64,000 nt of DNA, from assembly GCF_051401765.1 (NCBI RefSeq), contig NC_135073.1, forward strand, positions 1,302,001 to 1,366,000, written 5' to 3'. Both the position numbers and the translations under genes were made by a program. Under the pieces are notes generated by a model. The model had not been told where the DNA came from. It saw nothing but the letters and a program-made list of their open reading frames with translations, and ran no database searches. Position 1 is the first letter of the stretch, and the number at the start of each line of letters is the position of its first letter. Positions 20,642 to 31,985 of the stretch are shown here, one piece after another. This DNA comes from Calliopsis andreniformis (lineage: Eukaryota > Arthropoda > Insecta > Hymenoptera > Andrenidae).

Positions 20642-21637
20642 TGGGTTTATGCCCTGCGACTTTTCGTCTTTATATGAGGATATTTTAAGCTGAGAATAGG
20701 TTTATTCGAAAGAAAAAAGTTCGACGCAATGCAGTCAACTCATGATGTAATGAAATATTGCAGATATTTAGTAATACGAGCGTTACAAAGTAGAGCAAAA
20801 ATCTACCATTTACAGCCATGAAATTCAAGCATTTTCATGTAATTTAACTGTAAATTGACTGCGCTGCGCTGAACTCTTAAGATTGTAAATCTTTTTGAGA
20901 TCAGTAAGAGGGTGGGTTTTTGTAAGTAGTAGCGTTATGCGGAAAGGTGTGACGTAACGCGGCGTGAGGTATAGCGTGCCACGCTTCGTGAGTTATGCAG
21001 CGTGAGGCGACAGGCTGTCGTTTCTGAGGCGACGTGATCCGTTGTGTGGTGGGCGGCTTCGATTTCCAGTGAATAGGTACTTTGATCGTTTCAGAGATTC
21101 AGTAGTAGATAGAATCTGGTGCTAATTTTAAGATTGTTTGTTTTAAGATGAGGTGTTATGAGGGACGTTTTTGAACCTAGTAATAGTAGTGTGGATATAG
21201 CGCTTATGAGAAAGCGTAAGTTGGCTAAGGAGCAGCAGCGACGTTATCGTGAACGATAGCGTCTATCGCGGTTGGATTAAGAAGTGGAGATGAGAGTGAA
21301 AAGCGACAGCAACTACGGCAACGAGAAAATGATCGATAACGTGAATATTGCCGCCGTAAATGTGTGTTGCAAAACGAAAATGCGGTAGAGGGTAATTTAA
21401 AATGATTGAGTTGTTATTTTGGCGATAAAAGTACGGATATTGTGCAGAGAGAACGGATATTGTGGAGATGTTTAAAAGATAGGTTATTATTTGCGGTTAC
21501 GAAATTACTATATTAGATTTTCAATCTTCCTGTCTCTTGCTTGTAAGCGAAGTCTGTGAATTTTTTCTTTCGAATGAACCCTTTGCTATCTCGAAATCTT
21601 CTCACATAAGGATGAAAAGTCGCAGGGCGTAAACCCA
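20642..21637. mobile_element. 996-bp TA-flanked DNA transposon with ~95-bp TIRs
   Basis: The left end TGGGTTTATGCCCTGCGACT and the reverse complement of the right end TGGGTTTACGCCCTGCGACT continue alike for about 95 bp (shared ATTCGAAAGAAAAAA further in). Both abut TA (20640-20641 and 21638-21639). That fits a Tc1/mariner-type non-autonomous element. It contains an Arg-rich broken reading frame at 21158-21410 and sits in what seems to be the 5' LTR of the gypsy element. Confidence 0.7.
21158..21410 (+). pseudogene. Broken Arg/Gln-rich coding remnant
   Basis: From ATG 21158 it reads MRDVFEPSNSSVDIALMRKR, then KLAKEQQRRYRER and a stop, after which Arg/Gln-rich sequence continues in shifting frames to about 21400. 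This composition is common at the N-terminus of some helicase- and transposase-type mobile-element proteins, but no catalytic motif is visible. It could be a captured host fragment. Confidence 0.3.
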
Positions 21638-21771
21638 TACCACAGTATTGCTTTTTGCTGGGTTATCGATAAAACAGAGTAAAAAATGTGACTTTAGTTG
21701 GGCTTTTGCGAAACAGGTGGCGCCCAATTACAAAAGCTTATAGGGTTATCGTCGTATCGGCAGCCCTATAC

Positions 21772-21789
21772 TGGTGACCCCGACGTGAG
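21772..21789 (+). promoter_or_regulatory. Gypsy primer-binding site (tRNA-Trp type)
   Basis: TGGTGACCCCGACGTGAG matches the primer site described for CsRn1-type gypsy elements, complementary to the 3' end of tRNA-Trp. It starts at TGG, as expected for pairing with the CCA end, about 430 bp before gag. Confidence 0.75.
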
Positions 21790-22199
21790 CACGTGCGGGG
21801 AAAAACGGCCTACCAGCGTGGCTCGACCGGGTTTTCCCGCAACCTGCAAACTGGGCATCGACGAGCTGAGACGGCCCTTTCAACAACGGACCGGCGTCCG
21901 CGGTGAGAAACATCGTCCACGGTGAGAAGCATCGTCCCTGCGAGTCGCCGAGTCTCCCGGATAACCACGAGGGGCTGAGTGGCGTGGGACAGCCAAAGAA
22001 CAGCCCAGACCATCGGAGGCAACGAGGAACAACGTGGACTACCGACGGCGGCAAAGGACCACCTTCTACCTCAGCGCATCCGCCGTCGTGGCCCAGACAC
22101 CGTCAGGAGTCATTCTAGAAGGACCGAGGTACAAGGAAATCCGTTTCCGATTGCGCAAGACGCGTCGCATTACACGGCGGCCATTTTGTGTAGGCAACC

Positions 22200-22961
22200 G
22201 TGCCTCGTGGACTTCCCGGATTCTTCCGTGAGGACCCGGCGCTCTGGTTTTACCAGGTAGAGGCATCGTTCCGAACCTCGCGCATTGCGGACGAGCGCAC
22301 TCGGGCCGACACGATAATTGCCGCGTTAGACTCTGAAATCATAGCGAGTTTTCGCGACCTTGTAACATCACCGAACCTCACAAATCCGTACTCGCAAATA
22401 AAAGAGCGAATCTTGGCAACGTATTCCGCGTCATCGGAAAGCCGACTCAGGAAACTGCTGAAGGGTCAAGTTCTGACAGACGGGAAGCCAACTCAGATCT
22501 TGATGCGTCTGCGGAACCTGGATGACGAGCGATGCAGCGAGTCAGTCATAAGATCGATATTTCTGGATCAGTTACCGTCGCAGTGCCGAGCAATCCTCGC
22601 GGCTTCGAAAATCACCGAACTATCGGAAATCGCGTCATTGGCCGACCAAATCGTCGAGGCAACGAATGTAGGGCCTAATTACGCGGCACCCGTGTCCGGC
22701 GCGGCGACCCCACCGACGCTGGAGGCCAAGGTAGACAAGCTCACGGCTGAGCTCACGAAATTAACAACCCAGGTAGAACGTCTTTCGAAAGACGGCAAAT
22801 ACCGCGGGCGTGCGCGGGCGCGAAGCCAGTCGAGACGCGACGACAAGCGAAGTAGCTCTGAAAATCGAGAACTGTGCTGGGCACACAGGAAATTCGGATC
22901 CGACGCGCGGATGTGCAAGGGAAACTGTGGCTGGAAGGAAAAAACGGTCGCGGGAAACTGA
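22200..22961 (+). pseudogene. Gypsy gag (CsRn1-like), N-terminus displaced
   Basis: 253 codons open, but the frame is closed by TAG at 22191 and has no ATG at its start (GTG), so the N-terminus is frameshifted or missing. Early residues FREDPALWFYQVEASFRTSR and ERTRADTIIAALD are the capsid N-domain signature of this lineage; LRKLLKGQ and LRNLDDERC lie in the C-domain. The C-terminal basic stretch is followed by [18 protein letters not shown], a CHCC-type finger rather than the usual CCHC. It overlaps pol by 88 nt in the -1 relation. Confidence 0.7.
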
Positions 22962-25204
22962 AAGACCCCTACATCGCGGAGACTGATGCGGGGGAGTGGA
23001 TATCGCGAAACCGTCTCCACGTGCGCGACCGGCGATCCGGACAACTCTTCCTGGTCGACACCGGCGCGGAAATTTCGTTACTCCCCGTTCCCAACAAAAT
23101 TGCCCGCGAACCGAACGCGTTTAAATTATATGCCGCGAACAACACGGTAATTAACACGTTCGGCGAAGCGCACCGCGTTTTGGACTTAGCGCTTAGGCGC
23201 CCATTGGCGTGGAATTTCTGTATCGCCGACGTGCCGTATCCAATCATCGGCGCAGATTTGCTCAGGCATTACGGCCTCGTGGTGGACCTGGGAAAGCGTC
23301 GTCTCACGGACTCCCTGACGAGCGTATGTACACTCGGCGTCCTGAGACCGGCGGCGTTGACCTCGATCCACACCACGAACCCGTCGAGTTGGTACGCTCG
23401 AATCCTCGCGGATTTCCCGGAGGCAACCGGTTTAGCTCAGCAGACGCCATTGGAGGCACGCGGTGTCTCGCACCACATATTAACTCGCGGTCCACCGATC
23501 GCAGAGCGACCACGACGTTTGCCCCCGGACAAGTTGCGCGCCGCGAAACTTCAGTTTGAACGCTTGACCGCGGCAGGCATATGCAAACCGTCATCCAGTC
23601 CTTGGGCAAGCCCCATTCACATGACGAAGAAAAAGAACGGCCAGTGGCGGGTGTGCGGCGACTACCGCCGACTGAATGCCGTCACGGTTCCTGACAAGTA
23701 CCCCGTGCCGCACGTACACGACTTTTCGGCGAATTTATTCGGGAAAACTATCTTTTCATCCCTTGACCTACACAGCGCGTATCATCAGATCCCGGTCGCT
23801 CCCGAGGACGTCCCGAAGACGGCGGTGATCACCCCATTCGGACTTTTCGAGTACCTGGCGATGCCGTTCGTATTGCGGAACGCGGGCCAGACACTCCAGC
23901 GTTATATTTACCGGGCTCTCGGAGACCTGGATTTCGCGTTCGTGTACATTGATGACATCCTTATAGCTTCGTCGTCGGCGGAGGAGCATGAGAAACACAT
24001 TCGAACCGTTCTTGAACGCTTGAAGAATTTCCATTTAAGGATAAACACAGAAAAGTGCAAATTCGGCGTGCCCGAATTAGAATTCCTCGGCTACATAGTA
24101 AACCGCGACGGGTTAAAACCGACCCCCGCAAAGGTCGAGGCGATCACAAAATTCCCAAGGCCGCGCACAGTCGCGGAACTCCGGAGATTCCTGGGCATGG
24201 CCAACTTTTACAGACGTAGCCAACCCTACGCCGCGGTGGTACAGGCACCATTGAACGCGTATCTAACGAATTCGCGCAAAAATGACAGGACGGAAATCGT
24301 GTGGACGCCAGAGTCCGAGGCCGCGTTCGACAAAGTAAAAACCGATCTCGCCGACGCGACGACCTTGGCACACCCTTCCGACGCGGCGGCGACGAGAGTG
24401 GTGACCGACGCGTCTGACTTCGCAATGGGTGCAACCCTCGAACAAAGGATCGATGGTGAATGGAAACCCCTTAGCTTTTTCTCGCGTAAGTTCAGTCCCG
24501 CGCAGTGCCGTTACAGCGCATACGACCGCGAACTGACCGCGATGTACGAAGCAATCAACTTCTTCAGACATTTCCTCGAAGGCCGTGATTTCGCGATCGC
24601 GACGGACCACAAACCATTGACGTACGCTTTCTCACAGCGCTCCGACAAGGCGTCACCACGTCAGGCCCGTCAGCTCACGTACATCGCTCAATTCACTACG
24701 CGAATTGAGTACATACCCGGAGATGAGAACACGGTCGCGGACCCACTTTCACGGGTCGAGTCAATCCGTCTTCCTACCGAGTTCAGTCTAGTCGAACTCG
24801 CTAGGGAACAAGCGAACGACCTACAGCTCAAAGAGATTCGGGAGTCCGACAAGCCCATTCTCACGTTGAAGCGACTGATGTGGGGACCGGAACACACCCA
24901 CATATACTGCGAAATGTCCGCGGAATCAATCCGTCCATACATACCCGTGTCGCTGCGTCGACAAGTTTTCGATACCTTCCACAACCTTGCGCATCCGGGC
25001 GCCAAGGTCACGGACAGACTAGTCAGGCAGAGATATGTATGGCCTAACATGCACAGAGATGTGGCAAAATGGTGCAAGAACTGCATGCACTGCCAAAAAT
25101 CAAAGATATCGCGTCATGTGCGAATGTTGCCGGGGCAAATCGTGGCCCCAGACGGACACGTACAGGACATCCTACGAGATGGACTGCCTAACTTTATCAC
25201 CTGA
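22874..25204 (+). pseudogene. Gypsy pol: protease, RT, RNase H, truncated integrase
   Basis: 776 codons without a stop. In order: protease [15 protein letters not shown] with [35 protein letters not shown] and the catalytic [11 protein letters not shown]; RNase H with [26 protein letters not shown] and [10 protein letters not shown]; then the integrase HHCC finger (HNLAHPGAK ... CKNCMHCQK). It stops before the DDE core, and the final codons come from the palindromic element starting at 25190. Probably reached by -1 frameshifting from gag. Its openness and high GC contrast with the decayed surroundings and suggest a young insertion. Confidence 0.82.
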
Positions 25205-26512
25205 AATATCTCGCTTATTTTTGATATTATAAAATGTTTGAAATACAAGTTGGATGGTTTCGAGGAATACATAATTTGACATTATCACCTTTTTCATAAG
25301 TGAATGTGTAGAGGATATATAAAGGTCGCCAATGTTTGTTTAAATAAAGTCGTAAATTTTTTAATACATTAATTGATCCAACTGATCATCCTCTAGAACA
25401 AAAGTATTACCTCATTTATGTCAAAAAACCATTAGCTTAAAAGATATCTACATTCAATAGTTGAAAAAATGGACGTTTAAACATCTAGTAAATTAATGGC
25501 TTTTCGATATAAACAGATTAATACTTTTTTTCGTAAAAAATAATTAGATAGATTGATTAATGTATTAATAAACAAAAATTTTTTAATTTTTTGTAGATAA
25601 ATAATAAAATATTATCAAAAACAATAATTTATCTTTGGTGTATTCTTTAGGCTTGCTTTTCATAATCATAAAAAATGTTTCAGATAACAGTTAAATGATT
25701 TCGAAAGAGAACATAATTTCACACGTTGAGTTTCTTTCGTAGGTTAACGCATAGAGGTATTGGTCATGGAGATTTCCATTAGTCTCCAATGCTTTTTATT
25801 TAATGGAATCATTATTTTTTAATACATTAGTCACTTCATATAACCAACCTCTACAAAAAAACCATTAATTTACTAGATATTTAAATGTGTAACATGAAGT
25901 TTTTAATTGAACTATGAGTCGTGGTCGCAACGGCTCAAGGGATTGTGGTAACGTCAGACTAACGAAGCAAAAGCATCGTTTCGCTAAAGTGCGGATTCCT
26001 CTTTTTAGTTTACGTTGAAGGTGCCGACTTCCTCGTAGACTCGAATTCCTTTAGACACGATAAGCTAAAACCAAGCAGTCTCCCTGGCCTTTTAACCAAC
26101 TGAGCCGAGAATGGTTTATAGCAAAAGGCAAAACTAAACTCGACCAGTAGGCACGGACCTTTCTTTGAACGACAGAATTTTATGATACTACTTACCTGCG
26201 ATGCAGCGCGTGAAATGCAGTTACAAATGTCAATTTCTTCAATTACTGTAGGTAAATTTCTCCTAAGCTAATGATTTTTCGACATAGATGGATTAATACC
26301 TTTTTGTAGAAAATGATCAGCTGGGTCAATTAGTGTAGTAAAAAATATTTAGAATCATTTAAAAACAAATTCGACCTCGATATATTCTCTATACGATCAC
26401 TTACGAAAAAAGTAATAATATCAAACTATGTATCCTTTACAACCATTTAACTTGTATCTGAAACATTTTTTAATATTATAAAAATAAACGAGATATTCCA
26501 AATGATAAAGTT
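25190..26512. mobile_element. Three-armed palindromic element (MITE-like)
   Basis: The left end AACTTTATCACCTGAAATAT and the reverse complement of the right end AACTTTATCATTTGGAATAT continue into related arms of ~250 bp (25202-25450 and 26260-26500). A third arm in the same orientation as the left one is at about 25665-25900. The middle (25910-26230) is unrelated and moderately GC-rich. No ORF and no clear target duplication. It interrupts the gypsy pol frame. Confidence 0.6.
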
Positions 26513-28687
26513 TATATAACTGGATAGTGTAAAAAGTATTTGTACTGCAATCAATTTTAACAAAAACTTTGTAGAACATCATTCATTACAAAAAAATGTC
26601 AACGAAAAATTCCACGGGCTCGAAATGGCATATTCCAAAAGTTTCCAAAAATTATTGGTATCTCCGATACTATATAATATTATATGTCAGTATAGCCAAA
26701 ACTTTAAACGTGTTTATCTCAAAACTACTTCAAAATTGGCGTACAGGATAGTTCTAAAACTATTTAACCGATTTATTTGTTCTTTTGCATGCATCTACAT
26801 AAATATTTTCCCCATAAATCGAATGACTATTTATAGTCAAATTCTTGTTATAACATAAACATTTTTCATTGAAATTGTTACTTTTTCTTCGAGGTATAGC
26901 TGTTTCTTCAAGTTTGCATTATTTTTTTTAAACTAGGTACAACCAATACGTAAGAATATTTATTTTAAAATTTAAAGTTATTTAAAATTTTTTATTTCGA
27001 CCAAGTACAAACGGCGTGTAATTCATTACATGACATACTATAGAACCTCAACTCTCACATGCCAGATAAATATTAATATCATTCTCAAAAGAAGTATTTA
27101 TTTTGCTAATTATCTATAATAAAAGCTTCAGCAACGATTTTGATGAGTTTCAAATATGTTATGAAGGGCGTTATATTAAACAAGATTTTCTTTTGAAAAA
27201 TTTGTGGACGACTTTAATTTTCGAGATATTTGCAAAAAACCATTGCTGCTACTACATTGTATTCTGTTTATATGTGCACTCACCAATCACATTTAGGGAA
27301 GTTCAAAATTTCAAAACGTGGACAGGGGGAGGGGCTCTGCATTTCCACCCCAGAAAAGAGCCTAACACAGACCAACTTTGATCCGTCTATCTTTTCCTCT
27401 TAGGGGAATGTTAACATGTACGAAAACATTATGGAAAATATGGAATGAACATTTCGTTAAAATTCAACATTGAAATTAGTGAAGTTTAATTTTTTAGTTT
27501 ACTCGTCATATAAGCTGTCTGCTGGCTGCCACGAACGTGCACCTACAGACTGAATTCACTGCAATAGTAACAATAGTTTTTTGCAAATATCTTGGAAATT
27601 AAAGCCGTCCACAAATTTTTTCAAATGAAAAGACTGTTCAAAATAATGCCCTTTATAACATATTAGAAAGTTATCAAAATCGGAGATGCAACCCTTATAA
27701 CAGTACTTTATTTATCAAGGTTAATAAATAAATAAAACGAACATTTTAAAAAATTTAGTCTCAGGTTAAATGCCTTGCCCATTTTTTAAAATAATTTCAT
27801 TATGAATTCATGGTATTTCATTTATTCAATGTATGCTATAAATTTTACTATAAAATGTGAAGGATTAAAGGACTTGTTATAAACATAGTAAAACATAACA
27901 ACAGTATTATGTGAATCGTTTCGAAAAAATTCATTTAAACTCATATAATTGAAAATGATTGATTTATTAAAAACGCTTTCAAATAATTAGAAAAATAGAG
28001 ATTTTAGGTTTTATGGGAACTGTATAAACTACTAATAATTTAATAAACTAACCTTTTGACACACCTTGTATTTAATTTCGGATTGATATTATAATTGTAA
28101 TTCTTACCGCTCGCAGTGCTGTATTTTGATTTCATGCACAGCCACTAACGTTGGGTGTGACACGAAAATGGTAATAGGGGTTTTAGAGTCAGAAAGACGT
28201 GAGACAAAAAAAGCAATGCATATTCGTCTGTACTTTAAACTTTCCTTATAAGCTGATCACGATTCATGTGTACATGAACTTTTTTCATAACTTCGTATCT
28301 AGAATCTACTTAAAAAATTTCCCACATATTTGGAAATACCCTGTATACGTATATTTTCTTAAACAACAGTGCGTCTGTTTACAACTTAACGTTTACAATC
28401 ACTGCATAAATTTTCCCTTGCCTACAACTGAATATTCTATTTACGTACTGTATAAGCTGACGAACAAAAAAGGAAAATATATTCACAAATGTTCTGATGT
28501 TTAAAAATGATTTCGGAAATATATACATTTCTGTTTTTAAATTATAGAATTTAAAAATTTGTCAAAAATTAAATTTTCTAATAGATCATTAGTTTGAATA
28601 AAGTACAGATTTAAGGTGCTTAAACATGGACTGTTTCGAATAGCTTGCACACCTTACTTACAAGGGAAAATTACTAATAACATTACA
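26513..28687. other. PLPBP intron 1, repeats without genes
   Basis: AT-rich intron. 27110-27265 and 27570-27705 are inverted copies of each other (shared gaaaaatttgtggacg.ctttaa and atatttgcaaaaaac.attg), forming a ~600-bp palindromic repeat. A third partial relative is at 51960-52070, next to the Tc1 element. 28157-28195 repeats a stretch from 1463-1500. No protein or RNA gene is supported. Confidence 0.5.
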
Positions 28688-28825
28688 ATTATACTTCTAG
28701 TCCCGTTCTTCGAGATTACATGGAACGAGACCTCGTTCCGCTAGATGTCACAACGTTCAGAGTTTGCAAAAATCCCGACTCTCCTACTTCCAGCGTCGGG
28801 CTATCCTCTTCATTGTATTTCGTTG
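28688..28825 (+). repeat. DIRS left inverted terminal repeat
   Basis: Starts ATTATACTTCTAGTCCCGTT. From about 28725 it matches the complement of 33245-33345 (acctcgttccgctagatgtc and agcgtcgggct). The first ~37 bases are also found, complemented, at 33058-33093. Confidence 0.85.
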
Positions 28826-28917
28826 TGCGTAGAAGTCGCACGTGTACAGAGTTTTGCTTCGTTATATTATTAAAAAATAAGTTTGTTAAGAAGACCAGTA
28901 GACCTTCGAACACAGAT

Positions 28918-29836
28918 ATGGAAAAGAAGAGGAAGAGGAGCGATGAGGGTAGTGTATTAGACACTATTTTAAAGAAACTGCAGGATGAGAAAGTAAACCG
29001 GTAAAGTGAGGTTAAGCACATAGAAGCTCGACCGTTGAAGTGAAGCGCCGGGGTAAAGAATTTACTGAACAATACAGGTAAAGAATTAAAGGATCAGGCT
29101 ACCAAGCTTACCTTTGAGGAAGATAGAGTGGACCAATTTTTTCCATGAGCTAATCTTCGAGATTAGACATATGAAAAGAAATCCTAATAAACCCACCTTA
29201 GAGACGGGTGATGTTAGTGTTCAGTTTCGACACCCAATAGAGTCATATTTTTCGACAGAAGGGGATTCTGAAGAAAATGACAACTTGGACCCTAATGTTG
29301 ATACTCAGGAGACGCAACAATCGCCTTCAACAAAATCGATCCTAGACCAATTACTGGAGAAGGAAGACTATGACTACTTTGATGGGGACTTACTGGAAGT
29401 ATTAGGAGCTGACGCTACCGCGTTGTCGGCCCTAGAATCTGAAATACAGCCATCGTTATTAAATCGCTGGGGTACTTGGATTAAATCGGGAATACTAGAG
29501 AAATATTTAGAGCCAGTATTAAACAAATACAAAAGGTTTAAGTTTCTCGAAACGCCAAAAATGAATACGGAAATTTTGGCTATCTTAAATGACGGAGCGG
29601 TTAGAAAAGACACCTTTTATAAAGAGTCGCAGGACATGATGGGCGCGGCTTTAACATGTCTAGGAGCGGGTATTTCAATGTTACTTGACGACGAGGACAT
29701 AGATAAATTAACACTCTTACAAAGGCTTTGTGATGCAGGCAAATTGTTAGCACTAGCACACTTCAAACAATTGACCACCAGAAAGTTCTGTGCATCACAG
29801 ACATTGGATAAGAAGATTAGGGATGTCTTATACTAG
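28918..29836 (+). pseudogene. DIRS gag region
   Basis: A candidate start is ATG 28918 (MEKKRKRSDEGSVLDTIL), closed at 29002. The frame changes, and 29114-29836 is open for 240 codons with an acidic stretch (EENDNLDPNVDTQETQQSP) followed by a helical region (FDGDLLEVLGADATALSALE, LLNRWGTWIKSGILEKYL, MMGAALTCLGAGISMLLDDE). This resembles the putative gag of DIRS elements by position and layout only. Two or more frame changes break it. Confidence 0.6.
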
Positions 29837-29992
29837 ACACAGTCCCAGATGAATTTGTATTTGGTAAAGACCTTGGTGAGAAGATAAAAGAGACTAAGAC
29901 AGTAACTAACAGTTACTGTTGTAAGTTAGTTCAAGATTTGAAGAAGCAGTCACTGTCAAAAAAACCGGTGACAAGGTCAAATCAACCTTAAA

Positions 29993-31100
29993 GTGGAAGG
30001 GTTCGCCGTCAGGTCGACAATTCCCCTGGCAGGCGGGCTACAGGCGAGCACCCCAACTACGACAGAGAGTAAGCTTCAAACCAAGAGAGCTCTACATCAA
30101 ACATCAAGGGCAGAACAGGGACCGGAGAGCGAAATACAGACGCAATTAGAGGTAGAGAGTTTAGCTTGGAAGGAATTGACTACCGATAAGTTTATACTCA
30201 ATTGTACCAGAGGTTATAAATTGACCTTCGCGAGGAAGACAGAATTTAGGAAAGAGATGAAGGAAATAAAAAGCTCCTTCCAAGAAATTGAAGATTTAGA
30301 GATTGCAATAGGGAATCTAGTTCAGAAAGGGGCTGTAAGGCAATGTCTGTTTGAACAGGATCAGGTGTTACCACCGTACTTTTTAGTTTCAAAGCCGGAC
30401 GGTTCAAATAGATTTATTATAAATTTAAAATATTTAAACCAATTTATTTCTACAGAACATTTTACATTGGAACACATGAAAGTTGCAACAAGATTGGTGC
30501 AACCGGATGGTATATGGCCTCAGTGAATTTAGAGGATGCATATTTAGTGGTATCAGTTCATGAAGAAAGCAGAAAATATTTGAGGTTTAAATTTAGGGCC
30601 AGGTACTACGAATTCATATGTTTACCGTTTGGATTATGTGTCAGCCCGTTTATTATTACGAAAGTGATGAAACCAGTTATGAGCTTTCTAAGATCAAAGG
30701 GATTAATGTCTGTAATATACTTGAATGATATTTTGATTTTAGCAGAGTCTTTTGATAGCTGCAAAGATAATGTGAATATTACGATGAATTTATTAGAGTC
30801 CTTAGGGTTCATTACTAATGAGGAAAAGAGTGTACTAATTCCTAGTAAGAGATGCAAATTTTTAGCTTTTATTATTGATTCCAAAAAATTCTGTGTAGAG
30901 TTAACCTTGCAAAAGAGGATAGACCTTGCTAGATTACTAAATTCGTGGTTAGTTAAAGAAGAATGCACAATAAAACAATTTGTCAGACTAATTGGTATTT
31001 TAGTTGCGGTGTGCCCAGCAATTCAATATGGCTGGCTGTATACAAAGAGGGTGGAAAGGGAAAAATATATGGAACTGGTTATAATATGATAATATGAACT
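29993..31100 (+). pseudogene. DIRS reverse transcriptase, catalytic Asp changed
   Basis: 29993-30526 holds the N-terminal part with GAVRQC, PYFLVSKPDGSNRFIINLKY and LNQFI. A frame change at about 30515 leads into 30514-31089 with SVNLEDAYLVVSVHEESR, YEFICLPFGLCVSPF and VIYLNDILILAES. The family has YLDD at the last block; here AAT (30724-30726) replaces the first Asp codon, giving YLND, which would abolish catalysis. The fingers/palm order is otherwise complete. Confidence 0.82.
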
Positions 31101-31178
31101 ATACATCGATTATGCCAATTAGAGAGAGAGAGAGTTAAGGAAGATATTACCTGGTGGAGAAGATCGATAGATTTCAGG

Positions 31179-31985
31179 GTGAATCAAATTAGGAGAGAGA
31201 GTTACGATCTCGTCATATACACAGACGCGTCAAAAACTGGTTGGTGTGCAGTATGTGGACAGAAGAAAATTTTTGGCAATTGGGACATATCGGAAAGTCT
31301 AATGTACATAAAGTTTTTGGAACTTAAGGCGGTATATTTAGCATTAAAACAACTGTTGGAAGATAAAAATAACTGCAATGTTATGTTGAGAATTGATAAT
31401 TCCACAGCAATCGCCTACATAAACAGAATGGGAGGCGTTCGTTTTAGAAGTTTTAATGATCTAGCTAGACAAATTTGGCAGTGGGCAGAGAGTAAAAACA
31501 TTTGGTTAGTGAAAATTAGTTGAAAATTAGTCAAGGAAAATCTCGATAGACACAGAGTGGGAGTTAGCTCCTAGATATTTTGTAAAAATCATTAATCGTT
31601 TCGGTTATCCGGACATAGATCTTTTCGCATCTAGGAACAATAAAAAATGTGAACAATTTGTATCATGGTTACCAGAACCATCCATAGTAGCTGTAGATGC
31701 ATTTACAATTTCGTGGAAAGAATTTTTCTTTTACGCGTCTCCATCTTTCTCAATGGTATTAAGAACACTAAGGAAAATAAAACGTGAAAGAGCCTCGGGA
31801 ATAGTGGTGGTTCCTGGTTGAACCACACAGCCGTGGTATCCATTGTTTCTTTCCTTGCTAACAGAAGAGCCAATTGTTTTTACATCGATCAGAGAATTAT
31901 TAATTTCGTGTTATAGGCCACAATCGCACCCGAGAGCTCAACATCTATCCATAATAGCCGCCAAATTATCTAGAGAGCTTTCATA
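31179..31985 (+). pseudogene. DIRS RNase H and following domain
   Basis: 31179-31523 gives YTDASKTGWCAVCG, EFL/ELKAVYLALKQLL-like (LELKAVYLALKQ) and MLRIDNSTAIAYINRMGG, the D-E-D pattern of RNase H. In another frame, 31545-31985 carries PRYFVKIINRFGYPDIDLFA, then VDAFTISW and VVVPG followed by a stop and TTQPWYPLF, the conserved stretch after RNase H in DIRS elements (sometimes annotated as methyltransferase-like). The stop at 31819-31821 replaces the usual Trp. Confidence 0.78.

Larger units (their letters stand above)
20612..25189 (+). mobile_element. Ty3/gypsy retrotransposon, CsRn1-like, 3'-truncated
   Basis: GC-rich element with a Trp-tRNA-type primer site at 21772, gag 22200-22961, and pol 22874 onward in the -1 frame, carrying protease, RT, RNase H and the start of integrase. 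The element stops where the palindromic element at 25190 begins; no integrase core, 3' UTR or 3' LTR is found beyond. A 5' LTR remnant may span 20612-20641 (TGTTACAGCGATAGC) plus 21640-21771, split by the TA-flanked element between; this is inference. Trp primer, CHCC-like gag finger and gag/pol arrangement together suggest the CsRn1 clade. Confidence 0.8.

Noticed and set aside
21698..22266. Several overlapping ORFs between the primer site and gag
   Set aside because: They overlap in all frames in GC-rich leader sequence and lack motifs. The N-terminus of gag may be hidden here by a frameshift, but I could not choose a frame.
23186..25086. Antisense ORFs across gypsy pol
   Set aside because: Shadows of a long GC-rich coding frame; no motifs.
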